Origin: Cannabis sativa
Taxonomy: Eukaryota; Streptophyta; Magnoliopsida; Rosales; Cannabaceae
Direction: 5' to 3'
Assembly: GCF_029168945.1 (NCBI RefSeq)
Contig: NC_083610.1
Span: 74,825,580-74,889,579 of the forward strand
Length of the DNA: 64,000 nucleotides
Position numbers and translations under genes: made by a program. The notes below the pieces were generated by a model. The model ran no database searches and had not been told where the DNA came from. It worked only from the letters and a program-made list of their open reading frames with translations. Positions 33,872 to 45,149 of this stretch are shown here, in pieces. How positions within the stretch are numbered: position 1 is the stretch's first letter; each line of letters begins with the position of its first letter.

Positions 33872-34436
33872 AGAAATAACCGGGATTCGAGACCCTGAAC
33901 TGATCCAACATAAACAATCGGATCTTCACCTTCCGGCTGAAAAGTCACCATTTTACGCCTACAATCTATACTGGCCGAATACTTGGATAAGAAATCCATT
34001 CCCAGTATAATATCAAACTCCGTTAATTTCAATTCTATAAGGTCAATACTCAATTCCCTATCTTCGATCCCAATTGGCATAGACCTAAAGCGCCTATTAG
34101 AGATAACCAATTCCCCGCTAGGCATTAAGGTTCCAAACCCTCTTACAAGAAAATCATAAAGTCTATCCAAAAGATTAAATACTCTCGATACTACATACGA
34201 GTATATAGTCCCAAAGTCAAATAACACATTAAAATGGGAGTTGCTGATAAGAAGCTAACCTTTCACCATAGAAGGACTGGATGCAACATCAGCCTGAGTG
34301 ATAACAAATATCTGAGCAAGTACAGGCTTTACTTCCAGCTTCTGCTTATCTTTCTTTGCCTGAGGGCAATTTCTCTTAAAGTGCCCAACCATGCCGCACA
34401 GGAAGCATGCTTTTCGGTTGCACTCTCCGGGATGAT
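33865..34436 (-). pseudogene. Ty3 gag zinc knuckle and aspartic protease
   Basis: From 34436 downward the minus strand encodes the second half of the gag knuckle region (HHPGECNRKACFLCGMVGHF, with the CX2CX4HX4C knuckle) and the linker. The protease is at 34227-33865. Its active-site motif reads MLFDFGTIYSYV where related elements have LFDSGATHSYV. The DSG triad is DFG, which should abolish proteolysis. ILGMDFLSKYSASIDCR, the usual protease end, is kept. There is a stop-free transition to RT, but in another frame. Confidence 0.83.
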
Positions 34437-34441
34437 GTTTC
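34437..34441 (+). repeat. Target-site duplication GTTTC of the nested solo LTR, left
   Basis: Repeated exactly at 36324-36328, on the other side of the LTR. Confidence 0.88.
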
Positions 34442-36323
34442 TGTTGGGTTTTATGCCCTAAATAAAACTCATTTCAATATAATCAGATTTACTTATTAAT
34501 ATAGATCAGAAATAACATTTAATGTTGCATGGTTCACATGATTTATTTCATGATTATATGTACATAATGTATGAATTCATCTGAAACCCTTTTCACATAC
34601 TTGATCCTGTTTATTGTGTCGTCAACACATTGGAAAGTAAACATGACTATGTGAATAAAGTTTCCTAGATTTATCAGACACGGGGTTTTACTGATATGAT
34701 AATCTACAACAAGAGTTTACTTGTATTTGGAGAAATACTATGTTCTTTCCAGAACATTGGTTAAAGTAAAGCTCAGGTTGGATGCATGGAGTATGCATCG
34801 GAAGGGACCGATATTGAACTTTGACTTAGATTTATTAAACTTACCGTAATATCTATTCAAGTCAATATCGCCTAAGTTGATCCTAGATCAAATGATCTTA
34901 ATCCTGATATGATTAGGCTCAATCTTGAAAGGCTATTCGTGTTCTTTGATTTGTTAGTTAAGCCTACTTTTAGGTCAGGGTGATACGTACATTTTGGGAA
35001 CACGGTAGTGCAATTGAGTGGGAGCGCTAGCATAAACATGGAATCTATAGCTTCTATCTGGCGAATAGTAAGCAAAGGATGATCTCCTTCGAGCTTGACC
35101 AAACGAACATAAATGGTGGAGTACTCATTTCACATAAGCTGAAATATCATTTATACGGGGTCAAGTGTTTTAAGGAATAAATACATTGTAGGGTGTAACG
35201 GTAATTTAATCCCTTTACAGTGTAGATCATTCATATAGAGGATCATTGATCACATTAGGATTATAACAATGGATAACTAATGATGTGTCTATATGGTGGA
35301 ACATATAGAGCATTCTATATACTGGGAGTGCAATTCTAAGTTCTATGCGTGGATTCAACGAAGAATTAATAAGTTAGTGAATTTTAGTGCTAAATTCTTG
35401 ATCTACTTATTGGAAGCTCGGTTATATAGACCCATGGTCCCCCCACTAGTTGAGATAATATTGCTTGTAAGACTCATGTAATTGGTTTTGATTAATCAAT
35501 TATAATTCACGAATTAGACTATGTCTATTTGTGAAATTTTCACTAAGTAAGGGCGAAATTGTAAAGAAAGAGTTTATAGGGGCATATTTGTTAATTATGA
35601 TACTTTGTATGGTTCAATTAATAAATATGATAAATGACAATATTATTTAATAATTATTTATAGTTATTAAATAGTTAGAATTGGCATTTAAATGATTGAA
35701 TTAGGAAATTGGCATTTTTGAGAAAATCAGATACAAAAGTGGTAAAATTGCAAAATTGCAAAAATAAGGCCCAGTCCACCTAGCCTAGGGCCGGCCACTT
35801 ATGTCATCTTTTTTAAATGATTTTTTTTATTATTTTAATGCCATATAATTCAAATCAAGCCCTAGAGGAATGCTATAAATAGATAGTGAAGGCTTCAGGA
35901 AAATTACACTTTCTGAATCAGAAAAACCTGAGCCTCCACTCTCTTCTCTAGCCGCCACTCTCTCTCTCTTTTCTTCCTCAATATTTCGAACCTCTCTTAG
36001 TGATTAGAGTAGTGCCCACACACATCAAGTGATACCTCAATCATAGTGAGGAAGATCGTGAAGAAAGATCATCAGCAAAGGAGATTCAGCATCAAAGATT
36101 CAGAGAAAGAGATCCAGGTTCAGATATTGATAATGCTCTGCTACAGAAAGGAATCAAGGGCTAGATATCTGAACGGAAGGAGTCATATTATTCCGCTGCA
36201 CCCAATGTAAGGTTTCTTAAACTTTATATGTGTTTATTTCATCGTTTTAGAAAGTTCATATTTAGGATGTTAATAAACATACTTGTGAGTAGATCTAAGA
36301 TCCTGGTAAAATAATTTCCAATA
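34442..36323 (+). repeat. Solo LTR (Copia type), 1882 bp, inserted in gag
   Basis: It starts TGTTGGGTTTTATGCCCTAA and ends TTTCCAATA (expected CCAACA). It has a TATA-like CTATAAATAG at 35873-35882 and a related copy at 25423-27281. The 5-bp duplication GTTTC on both sides and the absence of internal sequence show that an element inserted here and recombined out between its LTRs. The gag reading CPRCKK joins HHPGEC when the LTR and one duplication copy are ignored. Confidence 0.9.
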
Positions 36324-36328
36324 GTTTC

Positions 36329-36975
36329 TTGCATCGCGGGCACTCAGGGTAAGAATAATCCTTGCGTACACCCTTGCCTCGATTTCCCCGGAACCGCTTG
36401 TTCCGTTTTAAACCCACCATTGATGACGTAGGTTTACTCTTCTGCTCAACCATGGAACCCCTACCGCTTCTGCCATAACTAGAAATATGGCAAGCGGTAT
36501 TCCGATTTCGTGGCATTACCTCTTGAGGTCCTAAAATACATTCTTTAGAGCTTCCAGTCCAGAGAGCATTCTCCATATATGAATCTCCCTGAAAGACTGT
36601 AGGTTCATTTATCCAAATTTTCTCATGCAATGATCCCACTTGATTATCAGCCATACTATGCTCTGCTGGTAATTCCGAGTTGAGAATGCCTGGCATATGA
36701 GGTAAAGATAGTACAGGAAACCTTTGTTGTTTCAACCTCTGAATCTCCTCATCGTGTCGTTGAATCATAGCTTCCATTTCTGCAAATCTTTGCTCCAACC
36801 CCCACGGAGCCTGTGACGAACGACCATCACTCCCATCAGAAGCCATCCGAAGGCTTTCACCTTGGTTGCGGGGAGAGCTCAAACTCCATTCTCTCCAACC
36901 ATTACCAGCCCTGACCACACTATCCAGACTCCCCATATTGCACCAGGTGTCCATACTATAGGACAAACCTGCCAA
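36329..36975 (-). pseudogene. Ty3 gag, N-terminal part with internal deletion
   Basis: The frame is open from 36975. It holds a predicted coiled-coil segment (GLEQRFAEMEAMIQRHDEEI) and EPTVFQGDSYMENALW. In this family the VFQG motif should begin a capsid-like gag core of about 150 residues. Here it runs almost at once into a basic region (GLKRNKRFRGNRGKGVRK) and the first Cys pair of the knuckle region (CPRCKK). Most of the core therefore appears deleted. The frame is cut by the solo LTR. Confidence 0.75.
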
Positions 36976-37207
36976 TTAGTAAGTCAGTCTGGTCAGGCAA
37001 CGATCCCATTACAAACTTTCTACCGCACTTATGGATTCTAAGGCAACGCACTTTAAAATAATTAATTAAAATCTAATATGCTTCCTAACATGCTCTCACA
37101 TTCACAATTATTTAAAATACTAAACAAGTACGGGCTTACTAAACCGTGAATCGAGCTTTCTTTGATGAAGATTGTACATGTCATAGCAAGCTTCGGTAGA
37201 CAAACCT

Positions 37208-37223
37208 GGCGGCTCTGATACCA
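37208..37223 (-). other. Primer binding site for initiator tRNA-Met (Ty3 element 2)
   Basis: The minus strand reads TGGTATCAGAGCCGCC four bases after the 5' LTR. TGGTATCAGAGC is the standard complement of the plant initiator tRNA-Met 3' end. Confidence 0.9.
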
Positions 37224-37227
37224 AAAT

Positions 37228-39305
37228 TGTAACGCCCTAATGCTAAGGCACGCTACAGTGCTTTTTCAATTATTGTGCAATCTTTGCTAATCAAAGATAT
37301 TTCTCGAAAAACGTGTTAAATTAAAACTTTTGCTTTAATTATTAAACTTTGTAATATAATATAATATTTACAAATTCCGGGATCCCGTTTTCAAACTTTG
37401 TAAAATTTACTTTTCACATTATACATTTCAAAATACACAAGTTCTAGGTCGCACAGCGACTTTCAAAATACAACTCCCAGATGTCCCGAGACCGAACACC
37501 TGTGTCGCGCCGCTTGACATGTACAATCCCATCTGAGCTCGGGTTCACTCCTGTTCAGTCATAGCCTTTCCTTTACCTACACATGAAAGTAGAAACTGTG
37601 AGTCAACAGACTCAGTAAGAAATGCATATAACACATCATATAATTTCCGATCTGTAAATAGGCGCCCATACACCTATTTACAGAGCTTAACAGATGAGTA
37701 TGAACGTTCTAACTAGGATACGACCATGTACCATGTACCTCATGCACTCAGTATACCATCGTACTAGTGTAGGTAGGGTATGGACCGCACCTTGAGTACC
37801 GTTAAGTGTTGTACCACGGACACCTCGTACCTTTCGTACAAGTGCTGGTAACACCATGATGTACTTCCAAACATCATACACCTTACCAATGCACTCTGTA
37901 CCACAACCGTACAAATGTTGGTAGTGTATGAATCACAACAAATAAGCATGTATATATATTAACACATACATACATTCGAATATTCATATCACACATTATA
38001 CACAGCTTCTTACTCGTTTTCCGAATTCAAGTGTCTTTGGCCAGGCACGAACGAAATTCACGTGCTAGATGGATGCCCTAATCACAATAATAGTAATACA
38101 GATGAGTGACTCGCTACATCACTTTCCGGGACTTAAAACTTGAAACTAAAAGTTTCCCTATTGATAAACCTCATGGCAATACCCTAAATATCTCAAAATA
38201 GGCCAAAACTAGGGTTCTGGAAAATCCCCCAACAGTGCATCGGTTCCCAACCGCATCCCGGTCTCGGGTCACCAACCTGGCCGACCTTGGTACAGCCACC
38301 CGAACCGAATTCCGGTTCTCTTTGGGAACCAAAAAATCATCCCCCTTGATTCAATTCAATCCCAAACTTAACCAAACTCTCCAAAGATACCTATACAATG
38401 CATAAACATCCATTTCCAACCAACAAATCACGGAAACAAACCAATAATTCAATTTATGCCATTAAAGCTCAAAGCTTGAGTTTCAAAACTCAAGCTTGCT
38501 TAAAACCAACATCAAGCAATAAAATCAGCTACTAGGGACTTCAATCAACTTAAACCAACCCTAGAATTCGAACCCTAGGTACTTCAAACCTTAACAGCCC
38601 CTAATTAACAATATCACCAATTCAACATAACTTTAAAACTTGAAAACTAAGAAGGGTTTCAATAGGGCTTACCTCCACTTGAACCTAGCTTGAATCCTTA
38701 GCTGAAAACTCCAAAATTCAGCAGCAAATTCCCTTAACCTTGCTGGTTTCGAAGGGGGAAAGGAGAAAGAAGAGAGAGTTCTTCTTATTTTGACTTTTCT
38801 TTGTTTTTTTTACAAAATGAGATAAATGAGGGATAAGGTTAATTCATGGCTGAAATAAACAAGCTAGGTGTCACTCCTTTAGGCAGCCACCTAAACCTTT
38901 ACCAAATAAAATGACTAAAATGCCCTTAAGGTTATAACTTGGGTATTTCTAAAACTAGGGGTAAAATGGTCAAATCCCATAACCCCGATCAATCCCGATA
39001 ATTTATTTTCTCTAAAATATTCCCCACTATGACATAGGGTTCTAAACTTACTCATGTGATCAATCTAGCCATCCATCGCATTTTCCGTTGTCGCCGAGCA
39101 AAAATTACAAAAATAACATATTACACAAATAAACTAGATAATACCCCTAGAGTTTAATAAAATCTCCGGAATTGAGAAATTATAACTCTAATATTTATTT
39201 CTAAATATTGGGGTCCACAATTAAATAAATTCATAAATAATAATAAAATAATATAATTTAGTGCTAATTGCCTTTACTAATCCACATACTAGAGCGGTCA
39301 TTACA
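37228..39305 (-). repeat. 5' LTR of Ty3 element 2
   Basis: Same length as the 3' LTR (2078 bp) with long identical stretches. Most differences fall into two short patches (about 37499-37505 and 38005-38055 with 38230-38335). ORFs at 37687-37949 are LTR frames, not genes. Confidence 0.93.
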
Positions 39306-39310
39306 TTATG
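39306..39310 (+). repeat. Ty3 target-site duplication TTATG, right
   Basis: Exact copy of 28774-28778. Confidence 0.93.
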
Positions 39311-39440
39311 TGCATTTGTTGAAGGCATTTTTTTGCCACGATTCGAGGGTGTGTATAAATGACAGATATGCTGAAGTTAGTAGAAATGTAGAGAACTTCC
39401 TTAAGTATCCTTGGGGCCTCCTCTCTTATTAGAATTTATT

Positions 39441-40855
39441 GTCTTCCACAGCTAAAAAAATGCAGCAACTTAGGCAAGATGTCGTGAAACACAGTACAAA
39501 ACATGTCACATCATGACATCGCAAGATGTCGTGAAACATCACAAAAACAACAATTGCCTATATTTTGAAGTCCTTGGGAAAGAAATCGACAAAATGTCGC
39601 GAACATAGTCGTGAGATGTCGATAATAGGCGAAATTGCAGATCATCGTAAACATGGAAACTCAACCCGAAAAAAAATGAATCTAATTCCTAACAATCAAT
39701 CATTTAAGACCCAAAACCCATTTAAAATCAAGTAGAAGATTAGAAATATACCTTCTTCTTGGTAATTTTGTTGTTTCTCGATTTTGTTGGGTTTCGCAAT
39801 TTCGTTGTGTGACGTGGTGATCTCTGGTCGTGGGTCTCGTCGGTGTGGCTAGCTTTCAACTGGGTTACATCTGGTGGGATGGGAGTGGTGCTGCCGGTGG
39901 TTGTGGGTGAGTCTTGTCTGTGAGATTTAGAGAGAGAGAGGGAGAGTTAGGTGAGAGAGAGGGAAAATAGAAAGAGAGAGACTTTTCAAATGGAAAGGGT
40001 ATTTTTGGGTTTAAGATTTTTTGGAGTATTATATTCCTATATTTTTAATGTAATTTGCACCCCATAAAATGATAAATACACCCCATTATTAAAAAAAAAA
40101 TATTTAAATAATTTTTAAAAATTACTCTTAATATTTTTTTTTAATTTTTTTTCTCACATTATTTTATATTAATTTCAATACTTATTTTGATTTTATTTTC
40201 ATATTTTTTTTCTAACTCACGTATATATATATATTTTTTTTAAAAAAATTCATATAATTTTTTATTCTAATTTTTTTGTCACAATATTTAAAATATAATT
40301 TATTTTTGTTTAATAGATATATTTTTTTTTAAGAATATGAATTAGAAGAAAAAAATTAAAAACACTTAGTACATATAAATTTTATATAAAATAAAAATTA
40401 TTAAAATAGGATGTGTTTACAATTTTTAGGGTACAAATAAAATTTCCATATATTAAAACACCATACACCATTTTTAAGTATATTTAATTAAATTTCCAAA
40501 AAAAAAAAACTGTATTTTAATTTTATAAAATGAAAAGTTTCACTTCACAAATAAAAAAAATTGAGTCACGCCTCGCCTTGCAAATGCAAATCCAAATCCG
40601 AGTGCTAATTTTGGGTAGTTTTGTCTTTCCTCCCTATCCAATCCAATCATTGTTCCAACCACCTTCTTCTTCTTCTTCATGCTAGCTTCTTTTCACTTCA
40701 CTTGGTCAATTTCTCTCTCTCTTCATGATTTCCCTCCTATGGAACAGGTTGCTGGAAACACTTGCTAATTATTAGGGTTTTGGTTTCTGTTAATTCTAAG
40801 AGAGCTTTCTTAGGGTTTCAAGGACAGCTGCAGTGGTTTTTTTTTTCTTCTCTAC
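39441..40855. other. Intergenic DNA and upstream region of GATA gene B
   Basis: 39470-39640 holds recurring GATGTCGTGAAAC and ATGTCGCGA motifs, apparently leftover transposon DNA near the DUF1985 relic. 39920-39980 is a GA-rich tract. 40060-40560 is AT-rich with no gene. 40600-40855 is CT-rich and should contain the leader of gene B. I could not identify a convincing TATA box. Confidence 0.55.
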
Positions 40856-43800
40856 ATGGCGGCTGCCAATCCACAACCTCTGCAAGCCCGACCATTTGAG
40901 GACCACATGCGGGGTCCTATACCTGTAGACGAAGACGATGACGAAGATGAGTATGAAGATGGTCGTAGTAATGATATCGATGATGCCATGGACGACTTGG
41001 AAGAGACCCATATGAATTCGGTCAACGTTGTGGCCAGCCATGGAGGTGTGGTTATGGCTTCCAGGACTAGTGAGCTCACTCTTTCTTTCGAAGGGGAGGT
41101 GTATGTTTTTCCTGCTGTTACGCCTGAAAAAGTATGTCACTTTCTCTCTGTATATTCAATTGTACTTCTCTCTGTCTCTCTTCATAGAGTAATTTGGTTT
41201 CGATGGTTTGCTTCAATGGTCAACTCCCCTCTAGACTGGTAGATGATTATGACTTTCACGTTCCCTAAAGATTAGGAGTACTGAAACTATTTAATTTCAA
41301 GCTAAAAATAAAGCACGTATAAGAATTTTTCTAGGAGTGGACTCCAGAATTGGAGGAAATACTTTGCCTTTCTCATTTTATTTTTGGGGATATTTTCACA
41401 ATAGGTGCAAGCCGTGCTCTTGCTACTTGGGGGACGTGATGTACCAACTGGTATACCTACAGTGGAAGTGCCTTACAATCAAAATAACTGGGTAATTCAG
41501 ATGCTATGAATGATTATTCAGACCATTATTGAAAGTAACAATGATTATTATTTTTTTTGTACCTACATCTATGTGTTTTGTGCCACATTCTTCTTTTCTT
41601 TAGGGTGTAGCTGTTGTCGACGCTCCAAAGCGCTCGAATCTTTCGCGAAGAATAGCCTCCCTTGTTCGGTTCCGTGAGAAGAGGAAGGAGAGATGTTTTG
41701 AGAAGAAAATTAGGTACACTGTACGTAAAGAGGTTGCACAGAGGTAATGTAGTACCAATTTTTACTTTGAATCAAATATGGAAATGAGTGTTTTCTTTTT
41801 CTTTACTTTAATGAGCCCAACACCGAGGTGGCGCCTTGAAAATGATTAATAGTTTTTATAATAATTATTAAATTAAAATATATAAGATTAACACCGCATG
41901 GTGGTGCTGCCACCATTTGTGCCCTTTAGCATTTATCTTACTTAATAGCATTTCGATACCTGAACTTACCTATTAGGTTTTGGTTCTCTGGTCTTGTTGT
42001 TTAGTTCAACTTCCACATTTTAAAATAAGTGTCATTATTATTATTATTATTTTGAGGATACACCTTCTAGGTTTGAGTAGATACTTAATTTTCACCCACA
42101 ATTATTTCCCTGAACCCGAACTTTTGATGAAATAGTAGTTAGTTTCATAGTCCATACTGTAGAAGTAATCTGAGTAAGCTGCAGTAAATGTGATATAGCA
42201 ATGTACATTTATTTTTCGTGATTTTCTGTTTGTAATTGTACAGATTTGGATTTGTATAATTGGGATGCTTTATCTGTTTCTAGACATTGATATTCTTTGA
42301 TAATTTCTTCTTCCTCCCTCTCCCTCTCTCCAAACTTCTTTAGATCCAATGGAAGTGAAATTTCTCGTGATTTGTTGGTTATGATTTAGTTGAAATGTTC
42401 TAGATATAGAAGTTGCAATGCCAAAATCCAAATAAATTATTCACTGACTCCTTGGTAATCTGTTATAAGAGATCTCATTATTTTATTATTGGTCCTCCCA
42501 GGATGCACCGGAAGAATGGGCAATTTGCATCTTTAAAAGAAAATTCTGGAACTTCTGGCTGGGACTCGTCACAAACTGGCCCTCAAGATGGCACTATTCG
42601 TCCAGAAACTGTGTGAGTTCTGAGTTCAATAGAGTTCTATTTGATTTATCATCTTATTGAGTTTTTCTTGATGTCAAATCTTTGATTTTGGGTTTCCCTT
42701 ATTTTGCTGCAATACTTTTCAGTTTGCGGAGATGTCAACACTGTGGTGTTAGTGAGCATAATACACCTGCAATGCGTCGTGGACCAGCTGGTCCTAGAAC
42801 GTTATGTAATGCGTGTGGTCTAATGTGGGCAAATAAGGTTTGTGTATTTTTAAGACTGACAACCATGCGCTTACTCTTCTTGCTATTTCCACAAGATCAT
42901 ATTTTCCAGCCCACTTCATTAAATGATTATTCATTTTTTTCACCAGTTCATTGATTATACAGGGAACACTGAGAGATCTCAGTAAGGGGGGGAGAAACCT
43001 TTGTACTGATCTTGTAGAATCTGTAAGTATAACTATGACATTAATATTTTCCTATTTTTTTGCATATATGTTATCAATAAGTTGGAGCTGTTGTTTTTCA
43101 TTGGAGATTGTTGATGTGGCTTCTCACAAAAGCTGAATTTCATGTCAGTCTAAGGTTTGTATCCAGATTTTTCTTTCTTTCTTTTTTTTTTTTTGGTGAA
43201 AAAACCGAATAAACTCAAGAGGGGTAGCTTGGTCAGACATGTGGTTTGCCCACAAGATCTGAGGTTTGAGTCCCTTCTGCATACCCACATAGCAATTGTT
43301 ATAGTTTCCTGGTGTTTAGATCACTAATTGTTCATGATGCTCTTTCAACGGCCTTATGTTACACTTTACCTTGGATGGTGTGTTTTACTTAAAAATAGTG
43401 GGGAAGATTCTTCCCACATTTTCTTACATTGTGCATTTACAATGATTACATACGGTCTAGGTTCTTGAACTCCTTCAACAACCAGTGGTGCATGCCATAT
43501 AAGATGCAATGAATTAAATATTCAATTTGTGTCAGGAAATGAAACTAAAAAGCTATTATAGAGGTTGCAAAGAAATATAAGATTTTTTGAAGGGGAAGAA
43601 CGAAGAAGATAGTGCAGTAGTTATTTGAGATAAAGTGAGATACTGGGTAGCTATTTGGCTGTTTAATGTGAACGAGTTTAGAAATGTGCCTTTCTCTGAG
43701 ATATTTAGAGGCAGGTTTTCTTGTAATGCTTTTGTATAGTTCCTGTTTGTGTTTAATTAGGAACTTTTGTTGACTTTTTAGGTTTCTTTGTAGTGTGGGT

Positions 43801-45149
43801 TTTTTAGTCTTTGTACACCCTGTTACTTGTATTATTATTAATATTACTGGGTAGCGGTGTTTTGCTTTAAAAAATAAAAAGATTTAGGGGTTAGAAGATA
43901 AAAATGACTTTTTAATATATTATCTTTGAGTTTGTCTAGAAGCTGAATAAGTTGCAATCTATTAAAAGCAATGAATCAAATGTAGGTAATAATAGTGAAT
44001 TAATTTTGTTTCTTATTTTGTTCAGCTTGGATTGAGAATTGAAGAAAGTGACAAGAATCAGTTTGGTTGTAGTAATTACTAATGTATTAGTTTTCGACCA
44101 ATGCAAATCTTATGTGACACATTTCATCTTCAAATAAATATTATTTATTTTATATATTTCATTTCATATTGTAGGAAACACTACTTGATGTCAAGCCTTT
44201 GGTTGTGGAAGGAGAATTTTCAGGCAACCAGGATGAGCATGTATAGCAGCTAGTTTATACCTCCCATTGAAATGCTGGTGTTATTTTTCTAATGTGATTT
44301 ATGGCACATGCAGGGAACTTCTGCTGAAGATCCTTCTAAGATAGTTACTGAAGGTTACAATGACCGTTCTGTCAACCCTGCCGAGGAAGTATGTTTGAAC
44401 TTTCCTTTTACCTTCACCTATCTTATGTAATCTGGTTTTTGCTGGTGTTTGTTTTTTTCCCTATGAAGCATTGATTTCTTGAGTGAAGCTCATATATTTT
44501 TATCTTATCTTATTTTGATAGCAATACACACGCTCTAATTGGTTTCCTAGTCATTCATCACTTACATAGTATTTTGCGGTGCTCTGCGATAGAGTATGAA
44601 TTACTGCTGTAGTATTAAGTAACTTAGAAAATTATTAAATTTGAGCTAGCAGAAAATTATTGTAGTGTTTTTTTTGGGTTTTATTTTGTTAAATAAATAT
44701 TAATTTGCTGTGTACAGGATTTACATGGAGCCACTGAAGATTTTGCAAATACCTTGCCCATTGGAATCATGCATTCTTCGGTCAACGATGATGATCAGGT
44801 ATATATCTGCTGTTGGTAGTGAGGTTTAAGAAATGTATGTTGTATAAGCTGTCATAGCAAATACTCTTATAAGTTCGACTTCGATTTATTAAAAAAGTGC
44901 TGCTGGTTTGTGTTTTCTCTCTTCCTCTCTCTTTGATTACACTCTTCCTGAAGTAATAGATAGATAGGCTGATCAATATACTCGAAAAAGTGGAGTCATC
45001 ACAGCAAGACCCGCATTCAGTATTGCGTAGAGCAATTTGAATGATAAAACAGCTCCTTAATGTTGAGGTTTTGGGATCTGCAGGAGCCTCTGGACGAGCT
45101 TCCTAATCCTTCAGATACGGACATAGACATCCCGACTAACTTTGATTAG
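40856..45149 (+). CDS. ZML: TIFY-CCT-GATA transcription factor (ZIM/ZML class), gene B
   Basis: There are ten exons: 40856-41131, 41405-41491, 41604-41743, 42502-42612, 42723-42837, 42963-43022, 44175-44240, 44314-44388, 44718-44798 and 45084-45149. All introns are GT-AG, and the 1077 nt encode 358 aa. An acidic N-terminal run ([12 protein letters not shown]) precedes the TIFY domain (about 72-105, [25 protein letters not shown]). Then come the CCT domain (about 131-178, [20 protein letters not shown]) and the GATA finger C-X2-C-X20-C-X2-C (Cys 209, 212, 233, 236; ending [13 protein letters not shown]). The acidic C-terminal tail ([24 protein letters not shown]) is spread over four small exons and is absent from gene A. 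Exons 1-6 have the same phases as in gene A, so the two are duplicates. The last four exons depend on splice-site and frame fit and on family resemblance. The product is presumably a nuclear DNA-binding regulator. Confidence 0.93.
43212..43330 (+). mobile_element. tRNA-like SINE candidate in intron 6 of gene B
   Basis: GGGGTAGCTTGGTCAGACAT contains a box A-like motif, and GGTTTGAGTCCC, about 40 bases on, is a good box B. A T run precedes it (43180-43195). Ends and target duplications were not resolved. Confidence 0.5.
43340..43885 (+). pseudogene. LINE 3' relic in intron 6 of gene B
   Basis: Frames contain [14 protein letters not shown] (zf-RVT-like) and, after breaks, [20 protein letters not shown], the kind of sequence found at the C-terminus of plant LINE ORF2. 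A non-coding tail then ends in TTTAAAAAATAAAAAG near 43870. It is far decayed and in the same strand as gene B. Confidence 0.5.

Larger units (their letters stand above)
28779..39305 (-). mobile_element. Complete Ty3/gypsy chromovirus (Tekay/Del-like) with a nested solo LTR
   Basis: On the minus strand the order is 5' LTR (37228-39305), tRNA-Met primer site (37208-37223), gag (36975-36329 and 34436 onward), protease, RT, RNase H, integrase (to 30858), polypurine tract and 3' LTR (28779-30856). Both LTRs are 2078 bp and nearly identical, so insertion looks recent. The 5-bp duplication TTATG confirms an intact insertion. Coding regions are nevertheless broken by stops and frameshifts. A 1882-bp solo LTR of another family interrupts gag. 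Confidence 0.93.
28311..39430 (+). pseudogene. DUF1985-type gene relic split by a Ty3 element
   Basis: The two halves are 28311-28778 and 39311-39430. The left half contains TLLQ stop, FKVFKLTDKVKKTPFRIFW, KFGQFKFDLI and TFKTIWLAFEACDVANDVYK. The right half continues in the same sense with AFVEGIFLPRFEGV, NDRYAEVSRNVENFLKYPWG and stops soon after. YKL...FVEG...FL.YPWG is the pattern of DUF1985 domains. These occur in plant transposon-derived proteins that often also carry a Ulp1-like protease, which is not visible here. Several internal stops (near 28390, 28498, 28549, 28678) show it was decayed. The 5-bp duplication TTATG marks the Ty3 insertion point. Confidence 0.68.

Noticed and set aside
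40796..41140. Minus-strand ORFs over exon 1 of GATA gene B
   Set aside because: They are antisense shadows of the acidic coding region.
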